Assembly: GCA_013423385.1 (NCBI GenBank)
Contig: BLZA01000013.1
Location: forward strand, 620,001-684,000
Direction: 5' to 3'
Origin: Naganishia liquefaciens
Taxonomy: Eukaryota > Basidiomycota > Tremellomycetes > Filobasidiales > Filobasidiaceae
Length of the DNA stretch: 64,000 nt
Shown here: positions 1 through 11,200 of the stretch, in pieces
Layout of the letters: each line of letters starts with the position of its first letter
Numbering within the stretch: the first letter of the stretch is position 1
Translations under genes and position numbers: made by a program
The notes under the pieces: generated by a model
Database searches by the model: none
What the model was told of the DNA's origin: nothing
What the model saw: the letters and a program-made list of their open reading frames with translations, nothing else

Positions 1-510
1 GTCTTCGTGAGTGTACGGCGAATTCTATTTGGCGGTTGACTGACAAGATAGTAGATCGATAACATGCTGGCAGATCTGGAAGCAGGGTTTGATGAGATGT
101 CGCAAGACGTGCTGTGAGTGGTCTTTCACATGTCTGCCGCTCTCTCTCGGCTGACCACTTTCTCATCAGTGCTCGAAGTGAGGCAAAATATTGAATTTGT
201 CATTTCGGAATGCTCATCACCTTCATACCCTTGTTTAGTGAATGTCATGGGCGACAGAATAGACGCAATCGAGACAGCCATTCAGGACATCGTGTCTAAC
301 AGCCCTCTCCCGACAAATATTAGGCATCACGCTAGAAGCACATCAAGCACGAGCCAACCTATAGCGAATAGCAACAAATCGACAGATTCTGGGGATGATT
401 CGTTGCTGCTCACTTCCGCCCCGCAAGGCATGAGTGATGATTCAAACAGCACGATAGGGGCAGACCGCGCACAGACGCAATCGAATGGATTTTCCCCTAG
501 ACCCGTGTAA
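1..510 (+). CDS. 3' end of an unidentified gene (partial)
   Basis: I do not recognise this gene. The last exon probably begins at 170, after a TCATCAG acceptor, and runs open to a TAA at 508-510. A short exon at about 74-113 lies between two plausible introns (7-73 with donor GTGAGT, and 114-169 with donor GTGAGT). The only frame that joins across the second intron reads into LLEVRQNIEFVISE. The visible C-terminus (about 110 residues) is acidic and helix-prone at first (VMGDRIDAIETAIQD), then serine/threonine-rich and disordered. No domain is visible. A canonical AATAAA at 580-585 follows the stop. The gene begins upstream of the window, so its function cannot be judged from here. Confidence 0.4.
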
Positions 511-1272
511 TGCGTAATGGATGATGGGGTGGGGGTATAACCCGCATGAATCTGTGGACGTTATATCCTGTTCACTTGAAATAAATGTTGTACTTGATGA
601 TCAGCCTTCTCGTGATGTCAAATAAGCTTCCGGTTCATTTTCAATTGTGTAGATAAGTAGGATGTCCTTTCAAGGAAATCGGCATCCCCCTGCGACTGCG
701 ATTTCGGCATACTACAGATTTCAGCATTTCCTGCTTGACTGGCGAAGTTCTTGATGGTGAGAACGATACGATGTTATCGTCAACGGCTATCGCGGTATTC
801 GGCTCATCACAGCGATACCAATGTCGCTCCGACAGGGGAACGTGACCGAGACCTTGTAAGACCTTTGGGTGCACGCAATCGCGGCATATACTATAGAAAG
901 TGGCTATCATCAGAATCGACATCGCTTGCTTAAATGTCAGAACACACAGGGCGAGAGAGATAGAAACCCCATGGCAGATAAGTAGTAAAGCGGATACTCT
1001 GCTCTTCCGTTCCCCAGGTCTATTGTTTACTTTGTGCTGTACGTGCGATAAGCACGGAAGCCAATTGACCGGAGTTGTCATGCTGCCGATCCCGAATTCA
1101 TCGGGAGAAGTCCGTGTCGAGCAGTCCAGCCTGATGGCGAGGCTGCTTGAGGCGGGTCCGTGGTATATAGACAAGGCCATTGGAATATCGACGCGCGAGG
1201 GTTTCATCTACTCTTCCAATCTTGATTCGGTATTCACACATCTCCACCTCGTAATCCTGTTCGATCACCAAC
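511..1272. other. intergenic: 3' UTR of gene 1 and urate oxidase promoter
   Basis: This 762-bp gap holds the AATAAA of the upstream gene (580-585) and presumably the urate oxidase promoter. A 188-codon open frame on the minus strand (641-1207) overlaps a 126-codon plus-strand frame (900-1280). Neither resembles a known family or has a convincing composition, so neither is called as a gene. No tRNA or repeat was seen. Confidence 0.5.
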
Positions 1273-2508
1273 ATGTCTGACGAAGTCGGTTATCTCTCCG
1301 CTGCTCGATATGGAAAAGACCTCGTCCGAGTCTGCCGAGTGACCCGACAGGGAGACACACATCATGTTGTCGGTGAGTACTATCGCCGCCTGCGTGCTCA
1401 GAATGCTAAACGGCCGCGATGCTCAGAGTACACTGCTCGAGTCTTGCTCGAAGGCGACATCGAGACCAGCTACACAAAGGCCGATAACAGCGTTGTCGTT
1501 GCTACGGATACCGTAAAGAATACCATCTACAGTAAGCATACCTGCCTCCTTTCTGCACAATCTCAATCTTAACATATACATTCATGCAGTCCTTTCAAAG
1601 ACCTCTCCCCACGTGCACAACCCTCCCGCCTTCGCGTTGCACATCGCCTTACACTTCACCTCAACCTATCCGCACATCAAAAAATGCTACGTTGACCTTC
1701 AAATGCACAAGTGGTCACGTATCCAGGTTGCCGGCAAGGCTCACGGTTGGGCATTTGAGCGTAATGGCGATGAAAAGGGCGTTGTCGAGGCGTGTGCGGA
1801 CTCGAGTGCTGGTCAAGACAAGACGACTGCCTACGTCAAGGTTGGGCTGAAAGACCTGCTTGGTGAGTCCGGTTGACGGGAAAGAGCTCAAGTATTCATC
1901 TTTGTGACTTCCCAGTGCTCAAGACCGCAGGTTCTAGCTTTACCAACTTCCACCGCGACCAGTACACCACTCTGCAAGGTACGTTCCAGGTTGGACTACA
2001 CTGTAATGATTCAACTGATTCAATTCACGCGCAAACAGAGGTCGACGACCGTTTGTTCTCGACAAGCGTTGATCTGAAATACGACGTCCAGCTTCCGCCA
2101 AACGTTCCTTTGACCATTGCCAACATCGGCAAGGTTGACAAATTTGTTGACTTTCAGAAAACTTACGAGAAGACAAGACAGGCTACGCTCGAGGTTTTTG
2201 CCACGGATGAATCCGCTTCAGTGCAAGCGACGATGTACAAGACGGCGCAGCGAGTCTTGAAGGAGTCTCCGGCAATCAAGAACGTCACGTATGCCTATCC
2301 CAACAAGCACTACATGTGAGTTGTCTCTCTTTGATATGAATCCGCCTGCTTATATTCACCCTCCAGTCCCGTCAATTTGACGCCGTTCAAGCTTGACAAT
2401 GGTCTCGGTCGTGAAGGTGGAGCCGAGGTGTTCCACCCTGTCGCCGATCCCAGTGGCTACATCACCGCTACCATCACGCGAAAGGATTCCAGGAGTAGCA
2501 AGCTTTGA
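1273..2508 (+). CDS. urate oxidase (uricase), peroxisomal
   Basis: Urate oxidase oxidises urate to 5-hydroxyisourate with O2 in peroxisomes, the step of purine catabolism leading to allantoin. Six exons (1273-1372, 1427-1531, 1590-1862, 1916-1978, 2039-2315, 2367-2508) join in frame to 319 residues, close to the usual 300-310. The family features visible are the YGKDLVRVCRV start, the YTKADNSVVVATDTVKNT segment carrying the catalytic Thr/Asp region, the TSYPH-like helix segment read here as TSTYPHIKKC, the FTNFHRDQYTTL motif, and NKHYIPVNL near the C-terminus. It ends SRSSKL, a canonical SKL PTS1. The ATG at 1273 opens directly on the conserved N-terminus. The stop lies 362 bp from the convergent transaldolase stop. 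I am confident of the family; the exon ends rest on splice motifs and phase. Confidence 0.95.
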
Positions 2509-2870
2509 ACGCGCCGCTCCTATTTGTAAACGTTGTATAGTCAGTTGTTTCAGGGTTGTTTATAGACATGATATTGAGGTTTCAATAATCTCACTCTACC
2601 TCGGTGCGGATTTCCACGTCTGTAATCAATCCCCATGTCAATCAGGCGTATGAAGAGATCACCTCAGATCAGGAATCCCACGACAAAAGGGGACAATCCG
2701 AATCAGATAGGGCAGTCTATTTGTTGATCATATTTTTCTGCATTTCGTCAACCGCAGTCACGAATCGCTATTTTGTACAAGTTGATTGCGCATGTGCAAT
2801 GATATGCGCGGCAAAGGGCGTAATGAATGGGAGACGAGAGTCTCTGGTGAACCAAAAGGTGGTTCGATGT
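2509..2870. other. convergent 3' intergenic region
   Basis: This is the 362-bp tail-to-tail spacer between urate oxidase (+) and transaldolase (-). It holds only 3' UTR-like AT-richer sequence; no gene, tRNA or repeat was seen. Confidence 0.6.
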
Positions 2871-4019
2871 TTACTGCTGAAGCTTCTGCTTCAACATCTC
2901 CTTCAGAGCAGCTCCGTCCTTCTCAAAGCCCTGAATACCCTCGGTCAACTGAAAAATAGGAACAATTAGTCCTGAGGATCGAGGTGCGGGCTGAGAACAA
3001 CTCACCTTGTCATTGGCCATCTTGTCGTTCTTCAACTCGGTCATGAACTTGTCCTGGTCATCAACGTAGCTGACCTTGTCGATCGGAGCTCGGTCGGACG
3101 ACTCGGCTTCGAGCTTCTTGGGGACAGGCTCGGTCGAGTTTCGCAATTCTGCCACAAAGCATCAGCGCGGGCGTCCCGGGCGAAACTGAAATCCTACTCA
3201 CCCTCGAGCAACTTGGGGGCAATGGTCAAGTAGTCGATACCGGCCAAGGCCTTGATCTCGCCAACGTTTCGGAAAGAAGCACCCATGACAATGGTCTTGT
3301 ATCCGTGCTGCTTGTAGTAGTTGAAGATGTGTTGAACGGACTTGACTCCCGGGTCCTTCTCGCCGGCGTAGTCCTCGTCGGGGTTCTGCTTCTTGAACCA
3401 GTCGAGAATTCGACCGACGAAGGGCGAGATCAAGGTAACACCAGCCTCGGCACAGGCGACGGCCTGGCCGAAACCGAAGAGCAAGGTCAAGTTGCAGTGG
3501 ATGTTCTCGTTGGCCTCCAGGTGTCGGGCGGCCTGGATACCTTCCCAGGTGGAAGCGATCTTGATCAAGACTCGCTCTCGCTTGACACCGACGGATTCGT
3601 AGAGGGCGATCAATTGCTTGGCCTTGTTGATGGTGGCCTGAGTGTCGTACGAAAGGGCGGCGTCAACCTCGGTGGAGACTCGACCGGGGATGATCTGAAG
3701 GATTTCTCGGCCGAATTCGACGAGGAGTCGATCGGTGGCGTTCTCGACCTGGGTCTCGATGTCACCTCCCTTCTCCTTTGCGTACTTGACGGCAACGTCG
3801 ATGAGTCGGGCGTAGCCCTCCTTCTTGGCGGCGGCCAAGATCAGGGAAGGGTTGGTAGTGGCATCCTGGGGCTTGTAGACGTCGATGGCTATAGGGGCAG
3901 TTTGTCAGATACAGCACTAGGAGGGATTGTGCGGAAGAAGAGTACGCACTCTCGAAGTCACCAGAGTCAGAGACGACGGTGGTGCCGGTCGCTTTCAGTT
4001 GGTCCAAAGAGGTAGACAT
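2871..4019 (-). CDS. TAL1: transaldolase
   Basis: Transaldolase transfers a dihydroxyacetone unit between sugar phosphates in the non-oxidative pentose phosphate pathway, in the cytosol. Four coding exons on the minus strand (4019-3950, 3888-3202, 3148-3006, 2948-2871) give 325 residues, normal for the family. The N-terminus [20 protein letters not shown] leads into the diagnostic [18 protein letters not shown]. The Schiff-base lysine lies in [12 protein letters not shown], and [16 protein letters not shown] and [11 protein letters not shown] follow. All introns are 53-61 nt with GTGAGT or GTGCGT donors. A further intron probably lies in the 5' UTR (see 4032-4099). The frame stays open for about 142 codons upstream of this ATG, so a longer N-terminus or upstream ORF is possible, but the ATG at 4019 matches the family start. 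Confidence 0.96.
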
Positions 4020-4031
4020 TGTTTGTGTTTT

Positions 4032-4099
4032 CTGAGGAATGCGGAATGTTGGGTCAGCTGTCGCGAAACGAGGCAAAGCAGGCGAGGAGCTATGCATAC
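4032..4099 (-). other. probable 5' UTR intron of transaldolase
   Basis: On the minus strand a GTATGC donor (4099-4094), a GCTGAC branch-like site and a CCTCAG acceptor ending at 4032 delimit a 68-nt intron 12 nt upstream of the start codon. Leader introns are common in highly expressed tremellomycete genes. This is inferred from splice motifs only. Confidence 0.55.
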
Positions 4100-5672
4100 T
4101 TATTGAGTTGCAAAGATGGGGAGACAATTTACTGCAGGATGGCAATGACGACAAATGACGACGAGGCCAAGGTGTCTGACGTTGATATAGTGTGGCAGGC
4201 TGACTGAAAGGCGAGGCGGCATGACGGCTGTCGGGTGGCAGGAATTGCTTGGGGTTCGACCCCTCTTCTTCCGCCCGCGCCATTACGCTGCGGCGTGGAC
4301 CCTGCGGTGCGCCCCCGTGCCCGCGCAACTGCCTGCGCCGGTCCAGGCTCCCCGAATCCGCCGTTGGAGTCGTATTACGAATCTCGACGGCGGGCATGAT
4401 ATCCTTCGAGCAGCTTCCAAATCCAAAAGATACCAGAGCCACCAAAAACGCTGTGTTGATAACGCCGCGATTGCGATTGCACCAATATGCGCGTCCCCAC
4501 GGTCGGGGTCCCCCTGGCGACGCGATGTCCTATATGATGCATGCACGTCTGGATTGACTACCTATCCAGGTAGCAATCCGCCAACGACCTCTGGCCTTCT
4601 CTGAGTAGCGGCCGTGAGCAGCTAATGCCCACTCTTCGCGCACTCTACGCAAGCCTCGCATTTCAGTCTCTCGAAAGCATGCAACTTCATAAAGCAAGTG
4701 GCAATTGACCAATGCATTGCACTATTTTCATTGGCAGGAATGCAGAGACTGTCCAGCCGGCGGTCCACACCGCTGTCCATCTGTCCACAGTACATATCGT
4801 ACACGTTGCAAAGTCAAACGCCCATCGTTTCTGGAATTTCCTTGAGCACGTCGTATCACATGTCTGCGATATTCGGGAGATATTGATCTGCGAAATGTCG
4901 CAATACAGTCCGGGCCATGCCGACGAGCAATTCCTGAGAGCTCTGTACGAATCCGGTCCCAACTCCGAGGTTGCGACTCTCAATGCATTCCGAAAATACG
5001 TCCGGTCCGGGCTCCTGGTCCCGGTCTTGTCTTATCTCTCTAGTACCTCTGCGGTGATTTCACCTTGCCCTCAATAGTTCAACTGATGGAGAAGAAATTC
5101 TTTGTTCACTGGACGTCGTTCAGATCCTGATAATGTCCTCATGGAATAAGCACTAGATTATTGCTCAATTGTCGAGGACAGCTCATCGAGGGAAGCTTCA
5201 AGGGATAGTGGACACAGTTGAAACACATCACATCTCCGCGCGGCATCGCCGACACGTTCGCCGATCCGCGCGTGTCCGTGTAGCCGCCTTTGCGGACTTG
5301 AACGAAATTTATCAAGCTACAGTGGTTTGCAAGGGCAGCTACGAAGTGGGTGCAATCTGCCTCAACCATATGGCCATGCATGCGAAAGATCGCACAGCTC
5401 CACGCGTGCATGCGGTAATGGCAGCCGTCACAAATCCGATCAACGGGGTCAAGATGGCAAGACCATGATCAAGTCAACGTAAGAGGTGAACGGGGATCAG
5501 ACAGAGCCGCACGTAATGTCATCATGGTCGTTGTGTTCGACTTCGTCTCAAAATACAAGTCTTCTCGTTGTGTCAACCCAGAAGATTGATCATTACAGAG
5601 AAAAGGGATCGTCAAAACTGCGAGAGGCATCCTTCAGCGTGAGCACTAGATTGACAAGGAGACCAACTTCAC
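4100..5672. other. 1.5-kb stretch without a confident gene
   Basis: It lies upstream of transaldolase and downstream of RPC82 (both minus strand). The part at 4210-4445 is GC-rich and stays open in frame with transaldolase on the minus strand. The remainder (about 4450-5670) carries only short, composition-poor frames. A GGGG-TTCGA-CCCC palindrome near 4254-4267 resembles a T-arm, but no acceptor stem or anticodon arm pairs around it. Confidence 0.5.
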
Positions 5673-7806
5673 TCACCGGACAGCCTCCGGCCCTCCAGGC
5701 AGATCTCTCAAGATGAAGACATTCAACTCTGTCCGCAGTTCCGCCGTGGTAATCTTGTCCATCGTTTCTTCCAGGGTGGCCAAATCCAGCGAGTCTCTGT
5801 GACTTAGCAGATCCCGATTTGCCAGCACATCAGTCCGATTCGCCCTTTCCAGCAAGTCCTTGTGCTTGTCCAGCTCGGCTTGTCGACGCTGCTCCAAATT
5901 GCCAAGAGTCTTGTAGAGTATCGATAATATTGACGCATAGGCATGGGACAGATCAACATAGTATAGGAAGATCGTTCGGTTGGCGGCACGATCTGCACTC
6001 CGGGGGATCTGCTGAATTTCGATCAGAGACGACTCGTGCATCTGCCCCAGAAGAGCTCGGCAGTCCTGAAGGTTGATCATGGCAGTTGTCGAGATCTGTC
6101 GCAAATCCTGCGTCAATTTTGCAACTAGAAGCATCACTGATGCACTTACGCTCTGCTCTCCCATCTTACCGCCATGCAACATGACCTTGACAATACGTTT
6201 CGCCCGAGGGCCCCAATTCTGTTCGACTACTTGTTCAAGCAGTTGCTGCTTCATCTTGCCACAAGACTGCTCGAACATGACCCGATACATGTTTCCGCTA
6301 GATCTCCCGACCGATGCGTCCTTCTCGAGGAATGCGCTGTCGTTTTTCACGATGCTTCCATCATCGTCTCCGGAGAGGAGAGCAGCATACGCTGCGAGGA
6401 GTTCTCCCAGCCGCTCCTTTTTGGCCGGAACTTTGGCGCCGAAGCCCAAAGCCAGAGAATCTCTTTCGAATTCCTCCATCAGCGTCAACAACCCGTGTAC
6501 CGAAACCGGACCTGCCGTCATCTATCAGTCCAGCTGGCTGTGATGCGACTTATAACCGAGGCATACCTGATACTGTCTGCCGCATGTATGATTTGTGTTC
6601 CGCTGACGCCTTCAAAATGGCTTTCATCACGTAGCCCGCCGGTCGGTTCCATCGCGATGCAACCGCGCTTTCGACAAGCTGTCCATCATCGTCAGTCGGA
6701 TCCGATCGATCCACATCTCCATACGGCTCACCTTGTTGCGCAGTTTCAGATCATACACTTCGTAGTTGATGCGCAAGTAAGCCGCGGGATCTACTTGATC
6801 GGCATATTCGCCTCCCTTGATCTGATATCGAACGATTCTATGAGACTTCGATTAGGCACCGAGAACAGGTACGAAACTCACCTTTTTGTCTGATGTCGCG
6901 GTAACGCCATTCGATTTCTTCTTTTGTGCTCTGAGAATGGCACTTGCGGGATCCTGCTCTTTGCGTCTCTCCTCCCTTATATTCTCCATGACCTGAAGCC
7001 TTACAGTCGCGATAGCCCGCTGAGTCGCCATTCCCATATCCTTTTCAGCTGCCTATTAACACCAGTCAGCTGCTATCTTCCCATGCGAGCCCAGGACGCA
7101 CTCTCCGCCTTTGCAGCATTTCATCAAAAGGCGCTTGATGTAGCTTTGCAGTTATTGGCAGAATATGTGATGTTGTCAAAAGGTCGTATACCAGTCTCGA
7201 TAGCTGTAAGCGACCTATAAGGGAAAAGCTGTAGGAAAGTGGTTCTTGTTTGAGAGCACGTCTACCCACGAGCTTCACGAGGACCCTTCTCAGCCATCTC
7301 CTCCACACCCATCGCGGAAATGATCTCCGGCAATCGCATCTTTCCCCTGTTCAGTATCAGCCTGACGATCTGCATGGCCTATAATGATATTTCAGCAACT
7401 GTCTTGACAGGTCAAACGACAGACTCACATCGCTTCCATATTCGTCTTCCGTCAGAGCTAATATTCTACCCCATCGCAGCCGCAGCAAGCACTCTTTCAG
7501 GTTGAATTCGAAGTATTCCACGAGCTTTTCCCCCTGAGGAACCTCGCTATGCCAAAGGAGATTGTGCTGGATCAAGGCGATGATGACACCCTGAGCGGAC
7601 CGCGTTTTCAGTTTGGTGTAATGACAGATCTCTGCTAGGTTCAAGCGACCCTTGTTCAGCAAGACGTGGGCAACGTTCTGCACACAAAGAAAAGCAGAAT
7701 GAATACGCTTTTCCTGTGTCTAATATCATGTACTCACGCCCACGAGATCTCCAAAGGCGCCGCGCACAATGCGCTCTGCCAACCTCACTGCTTCCTTGTC
7801 CGCCAT
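5673..7806 (-). CDS. RPC82: RNA polymerase III subunit RPC82 (RPC3/C82)
   Basis: C82 belongs to the Pol III-specific C82/C34/C31 subcomplex, which works in promoter opening and initiation at tRNA and 5S genes. Nine exons join in frame to 569 residues (7806-7738, 7677-7429, 7378-7270, 7214-7102, 7052-6882, 6821-6732, 6678-6567, 6511-6150, 6107-5673). The N-terminal winged helix is clear: LAERIVRGAFGDLVG, NVAHVLLNKGRLNLAEICHY, then SAQGVIIALIQHNLLWH. The later RNYE-like segment YLRINYEVYDLKLRNKL and the C-terminal helix pair also fit. Intron 8 is only 42 nt and in frame, so both spliced and retained forms read through; the spliced joint (KMGEQS-DLRQIS) fits the family better. A GTGAGT overlaps the stop codon at 5675, so one more 3' intron with a slightly longer tail cannot be excluded. 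Confidence 0.88.
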
Positions 7807-8260
7807 GATGGATGTGCGTGAATCCCTGTGAAAAAGATTGACAATGCAGAACGTGGATCGTTGATTGCCGCTGTCCCTTTCACCAGAAGGGCAGCATCCG
7901 TTTATTCTTCTTCCTGGGTGTTTTATATGTGAGCAGGAGGTCCAGGCAGATATAGGACCGTCATAAACGTCTCAGAATACCGCAAGACAACATGGTCTAC
8001 ACCGAAATCTGGGGTCACGTGACTGGGAATAGAGCTCTGAACTGAAACGCCGATGACGATCGATACTGCGATAGTAGCACAAAACAAACAGTACTTCGTC
8101 GCTTCTCCAGATTGCAGTCTTCATCTGATTATAGAGCTGAAGCACTGCGGCTTTCATGCAGGTCGGTCTTTTGAGATACGCTGCAGAGCAACCTCGAAAG
8201 TGGCCGTGATCGCCACGAAAACGGCTTGAGAGATTCCAGCAAGGCCTAAGGCTAGACAAG
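7807..8260. promoter_or_regulatory. bidirectional promoter RPC82 / arrestin
   Basis: This 454-bp head-to-head spacer contains a 10-bp palindrome GTCACGTGAC at 8014-8023, a CACGTG E-box of the type bound by bHLH factors such as Cbf1. The 12-mer TCACGTGACTGG recurs upstream of enoyl-CoA hydratase (31556). No gene was seen. Confidence 0.5.
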
Positions 8261-11200
8261 ATGTCGCACAATGTGAAGCTGTGAGTCGAGCTGCGCGGGG
8301 AACGGGTCATTTCTTGTTCCGATAATCATACTCCTCCTCCATAGCAATTTTCAGCCACTACCCAATCTCCCTTACGTTCAGGGTTCGTAAGGCTTCGTAT
8401 ACGTAGAAATTGCAAGCCGGAGAGGAAGCCTTACCCCGTTTGTAATGCAGGATACCCAGGCATTATCGGATCGGCTCATCGTCGCCCTCCAGCCGTACAA
8501 GGGGTCAGTAGAGCTTTGATGTTACCTTACCTTCTGTCTGATGGGTGGGCAACTGTCTCCTTGTCAGCTGTTGGAGGTTCGCGTTGGAAAGGAGCAGATA
8601 AAGGCAAAACAGATTCAAATTGAGTTCATACAGGTTGAACATCTTCCGGGTAGCAGTAAGTTCAATGACTTCTCGGCACCATTCGCTCGGCACATTTTAA
8701 TCGTCATACTGAACTGACGCTTGCACATTTTCGTCTTCCAGCCCAAGTTGTCGCGTCACCGATCGGATCTCCCATCAATGTCTGGACGGCTGCAAACGGC
8801 TCGGATTGGGAGTATGCAACGAATGTGAGCATCATGGCAGGTATGATTCGCCCAACTCATTCCACGCGTGTTTTTAGGCCGATTACAGGGTGAGAGAGCG
8901 ACCCTTACTTCGCCTTTTACCGCTAGCAACTGACTAAACGAAAAGTTCTACTTTGTCATCCCTGGCAATCTGCCTGGATCATGTGAGCTCAAACAGAAAG
9001 GTGGCGCGATCAGGTACGAAATTCAAGCAAACTTCTTCCACAAACCCAAATCGTAAGAATTCCGGTATTGACGAGGGAGCTACGGTCTGACGAGATCGGA
9101 AACAGCGGATTGCTACGGAAAGAGACGACACCTATCACTCAAGCCATCAAGCCGATATATATCGGGAAGATGGAGCTGCTGCCGGCATGGCCGATCTACA
9201 ATATCCCGGAAGTCCGTCAAAGTCTGTTGGAAGAGGTCGAATTGATCGTCACCCGCCCATACACAGCTTTCGGGCCAGGTGATCGTATAGAGGTTCACGC
9301 TACCCTGCGGAGCTCACGACCGAAGCCCTTGAAAGTGCGCTCATTCGTCTTGACGTTGCATGAGATCTTGTCAATACGCCTGCCCACGCAAAAGGGTATC
9401 AAGCAGAATGCAATGACTCGAACCAGGATTGTTCATGAAGCCAAGGTTAGCATCAACGAAAAGATTGCGAGGTCGGAAGACATGCGACGCACGATTCCTA
9501 TGATCGTACCGGCAGGACTGGTTGCCAACACAATTCGAAACGGTCGAGCGATCGAGCTACAATACGAATTGTCGGTCAAAGCGGTGATGGAGGGCATGGG
9601 AGATCCCAAAGTTGAGCATCTCCATTGTATCTTGGGGACCGTACCACGAGCTAGATCGTTTGATATCGTCAAGTATGGTAGCCATCTGTCTGTATCAATA
9701 CAAGCTGATTGACGCATCCCAACAGTCAAATAGGTTACGTCGAGTCGTTGTGTCCCGCCCCGCCTGGAGGAAGACCTGCTTCCATTCGGTCAAATAGTAC
9801 TTTTGCGGCGAGCAGTTCGGGTTTGCAGTACGGTGTGCCCGCTTCGCTCTACAACAGCCCGGCAATGTCCCCACCCCCAGCTCTGACAACTCCGCCGGCA
9901 CTGCAAAACCGTCCGTCGTATCACGGCAATTCGCTATATACAACAGCCCCTGGCATCGATCTGGGTCCTATCCGCAGCCGACCTCAATCAAGCTTCGTAA
10001 ATCGTCCAGTGTCAGCGGATGCATCCTCCCTCTACTCTCGTCGCCAATCCCAATCAGAGATCTCTTCGATACGTGACCCGCGCGCGGATTATCTTCCGGT
10101 ACACCGACTCGTGGAACGTCCTCAATCTCACATGCCCTACGTCGGGTCGCCGAACGAACCATTGCATCAATCGCCTGACCTAAGGAGAATGACGTATTTG
10201 GGAGTAGGCGCACATCAATACCCTACTACGACCCGGTCTAGCCTAAGTCTAGAGAGGCCAGAGGGCCCAGCCAGGATGAATTCTTATTCCTCTCAGGTAG
10301 CATCGGTCAGGAGCAGGGATGTAGACTCGCCGGCCACACCGTCAGTCGCCAAGGTATGTCTGAGGCAGGACCAAATAGTTCGGTGTACTGATCGATATCA
10401 TCTAGCCATCTGAAAATCGGCTGAGCACAGACAACAAGAGTGTTTACATCCCACCTTCGCCTCGTCCGATTTCTTTCGTGCACACTGACGCTGGCAGGGT
10501 CATTTTGACCGAAACAGGCCAGCCTGTGGTTGAAGCAGGCGGAAGCCGAGCGGACTCTCGAGCTGGGATGACCAGCGATCAAGCAAGATGGGCGGCCGCC
10601 GAGTCCGAAAAACAGCGCCTTTACATTGAGGCCAGAAGACGCGCGGCTTTAACTCAATTGGCCGGTGGTGGAGAACTCGCTAGTATGGGTCTAGACGAGG
10701 CTCCTCAAGAGGAACCGCCATCGTACAGTCCTCGGGATCCAGCGAATCAACAACAGCAAAGCGCTACTTCAACGTCGATTTTGATCACTTCGCCATCAAC
10801 TCAGGGCGCACCTGTGTTGCAAGGTCAGGCTTACTCCACGGCAACGTCGCCTTTGGCATCAGCGAGTCCGATAGTGCTTTCCATACCCTCTGGAGTCGGT
10901 CTGGGTATTCGAGGCAGTACGGACGCGCATGATTTCGACACCGAAACAAGGGAGACTCCAAATGCATCATCGACTTCGGCGGACGAAAAGGAACGCATGA
11001 GACTGTTCTTCGAACAGCAGGATCGCATGCAGGATATCAGTTCTCGTCCTAGCGCGAGCTCTTTAGGACATACATCCGGCAACTCCAGCTGCATCGCCGC
11101 TCCGCCAACAACAGCTCATGGCACTCGATCAAGCGAGTTTCTTTCCGCTGAGATTGAAAAAGATATTATGCGGAAACGATACGAGGCTGCAACTCGAGCG

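Noticed and set aside
3305-4015. 236-codon frame on the plus strand
   Set aside because: It is antisense to the strongly conserved transaldolase exons and mirrors its codon bias (Leu/Val/Gly/Asp-rich); a shadow frame.
4240-4285. Possible tRNA T-arm (GGGG-TTCGA-CCCC)
   Set aside because: No complementary acceptor stem, D-arm or anticodon arm could be folded around it.
8387-8416. A 30-nt intron in the arrestin gene with donor GTAAGG
   Set aside because: It would be too short and gives the wrong frame; a GTTCGT donor at 8383 with an acceptor at 8450 yields the conserved VQGYPG.
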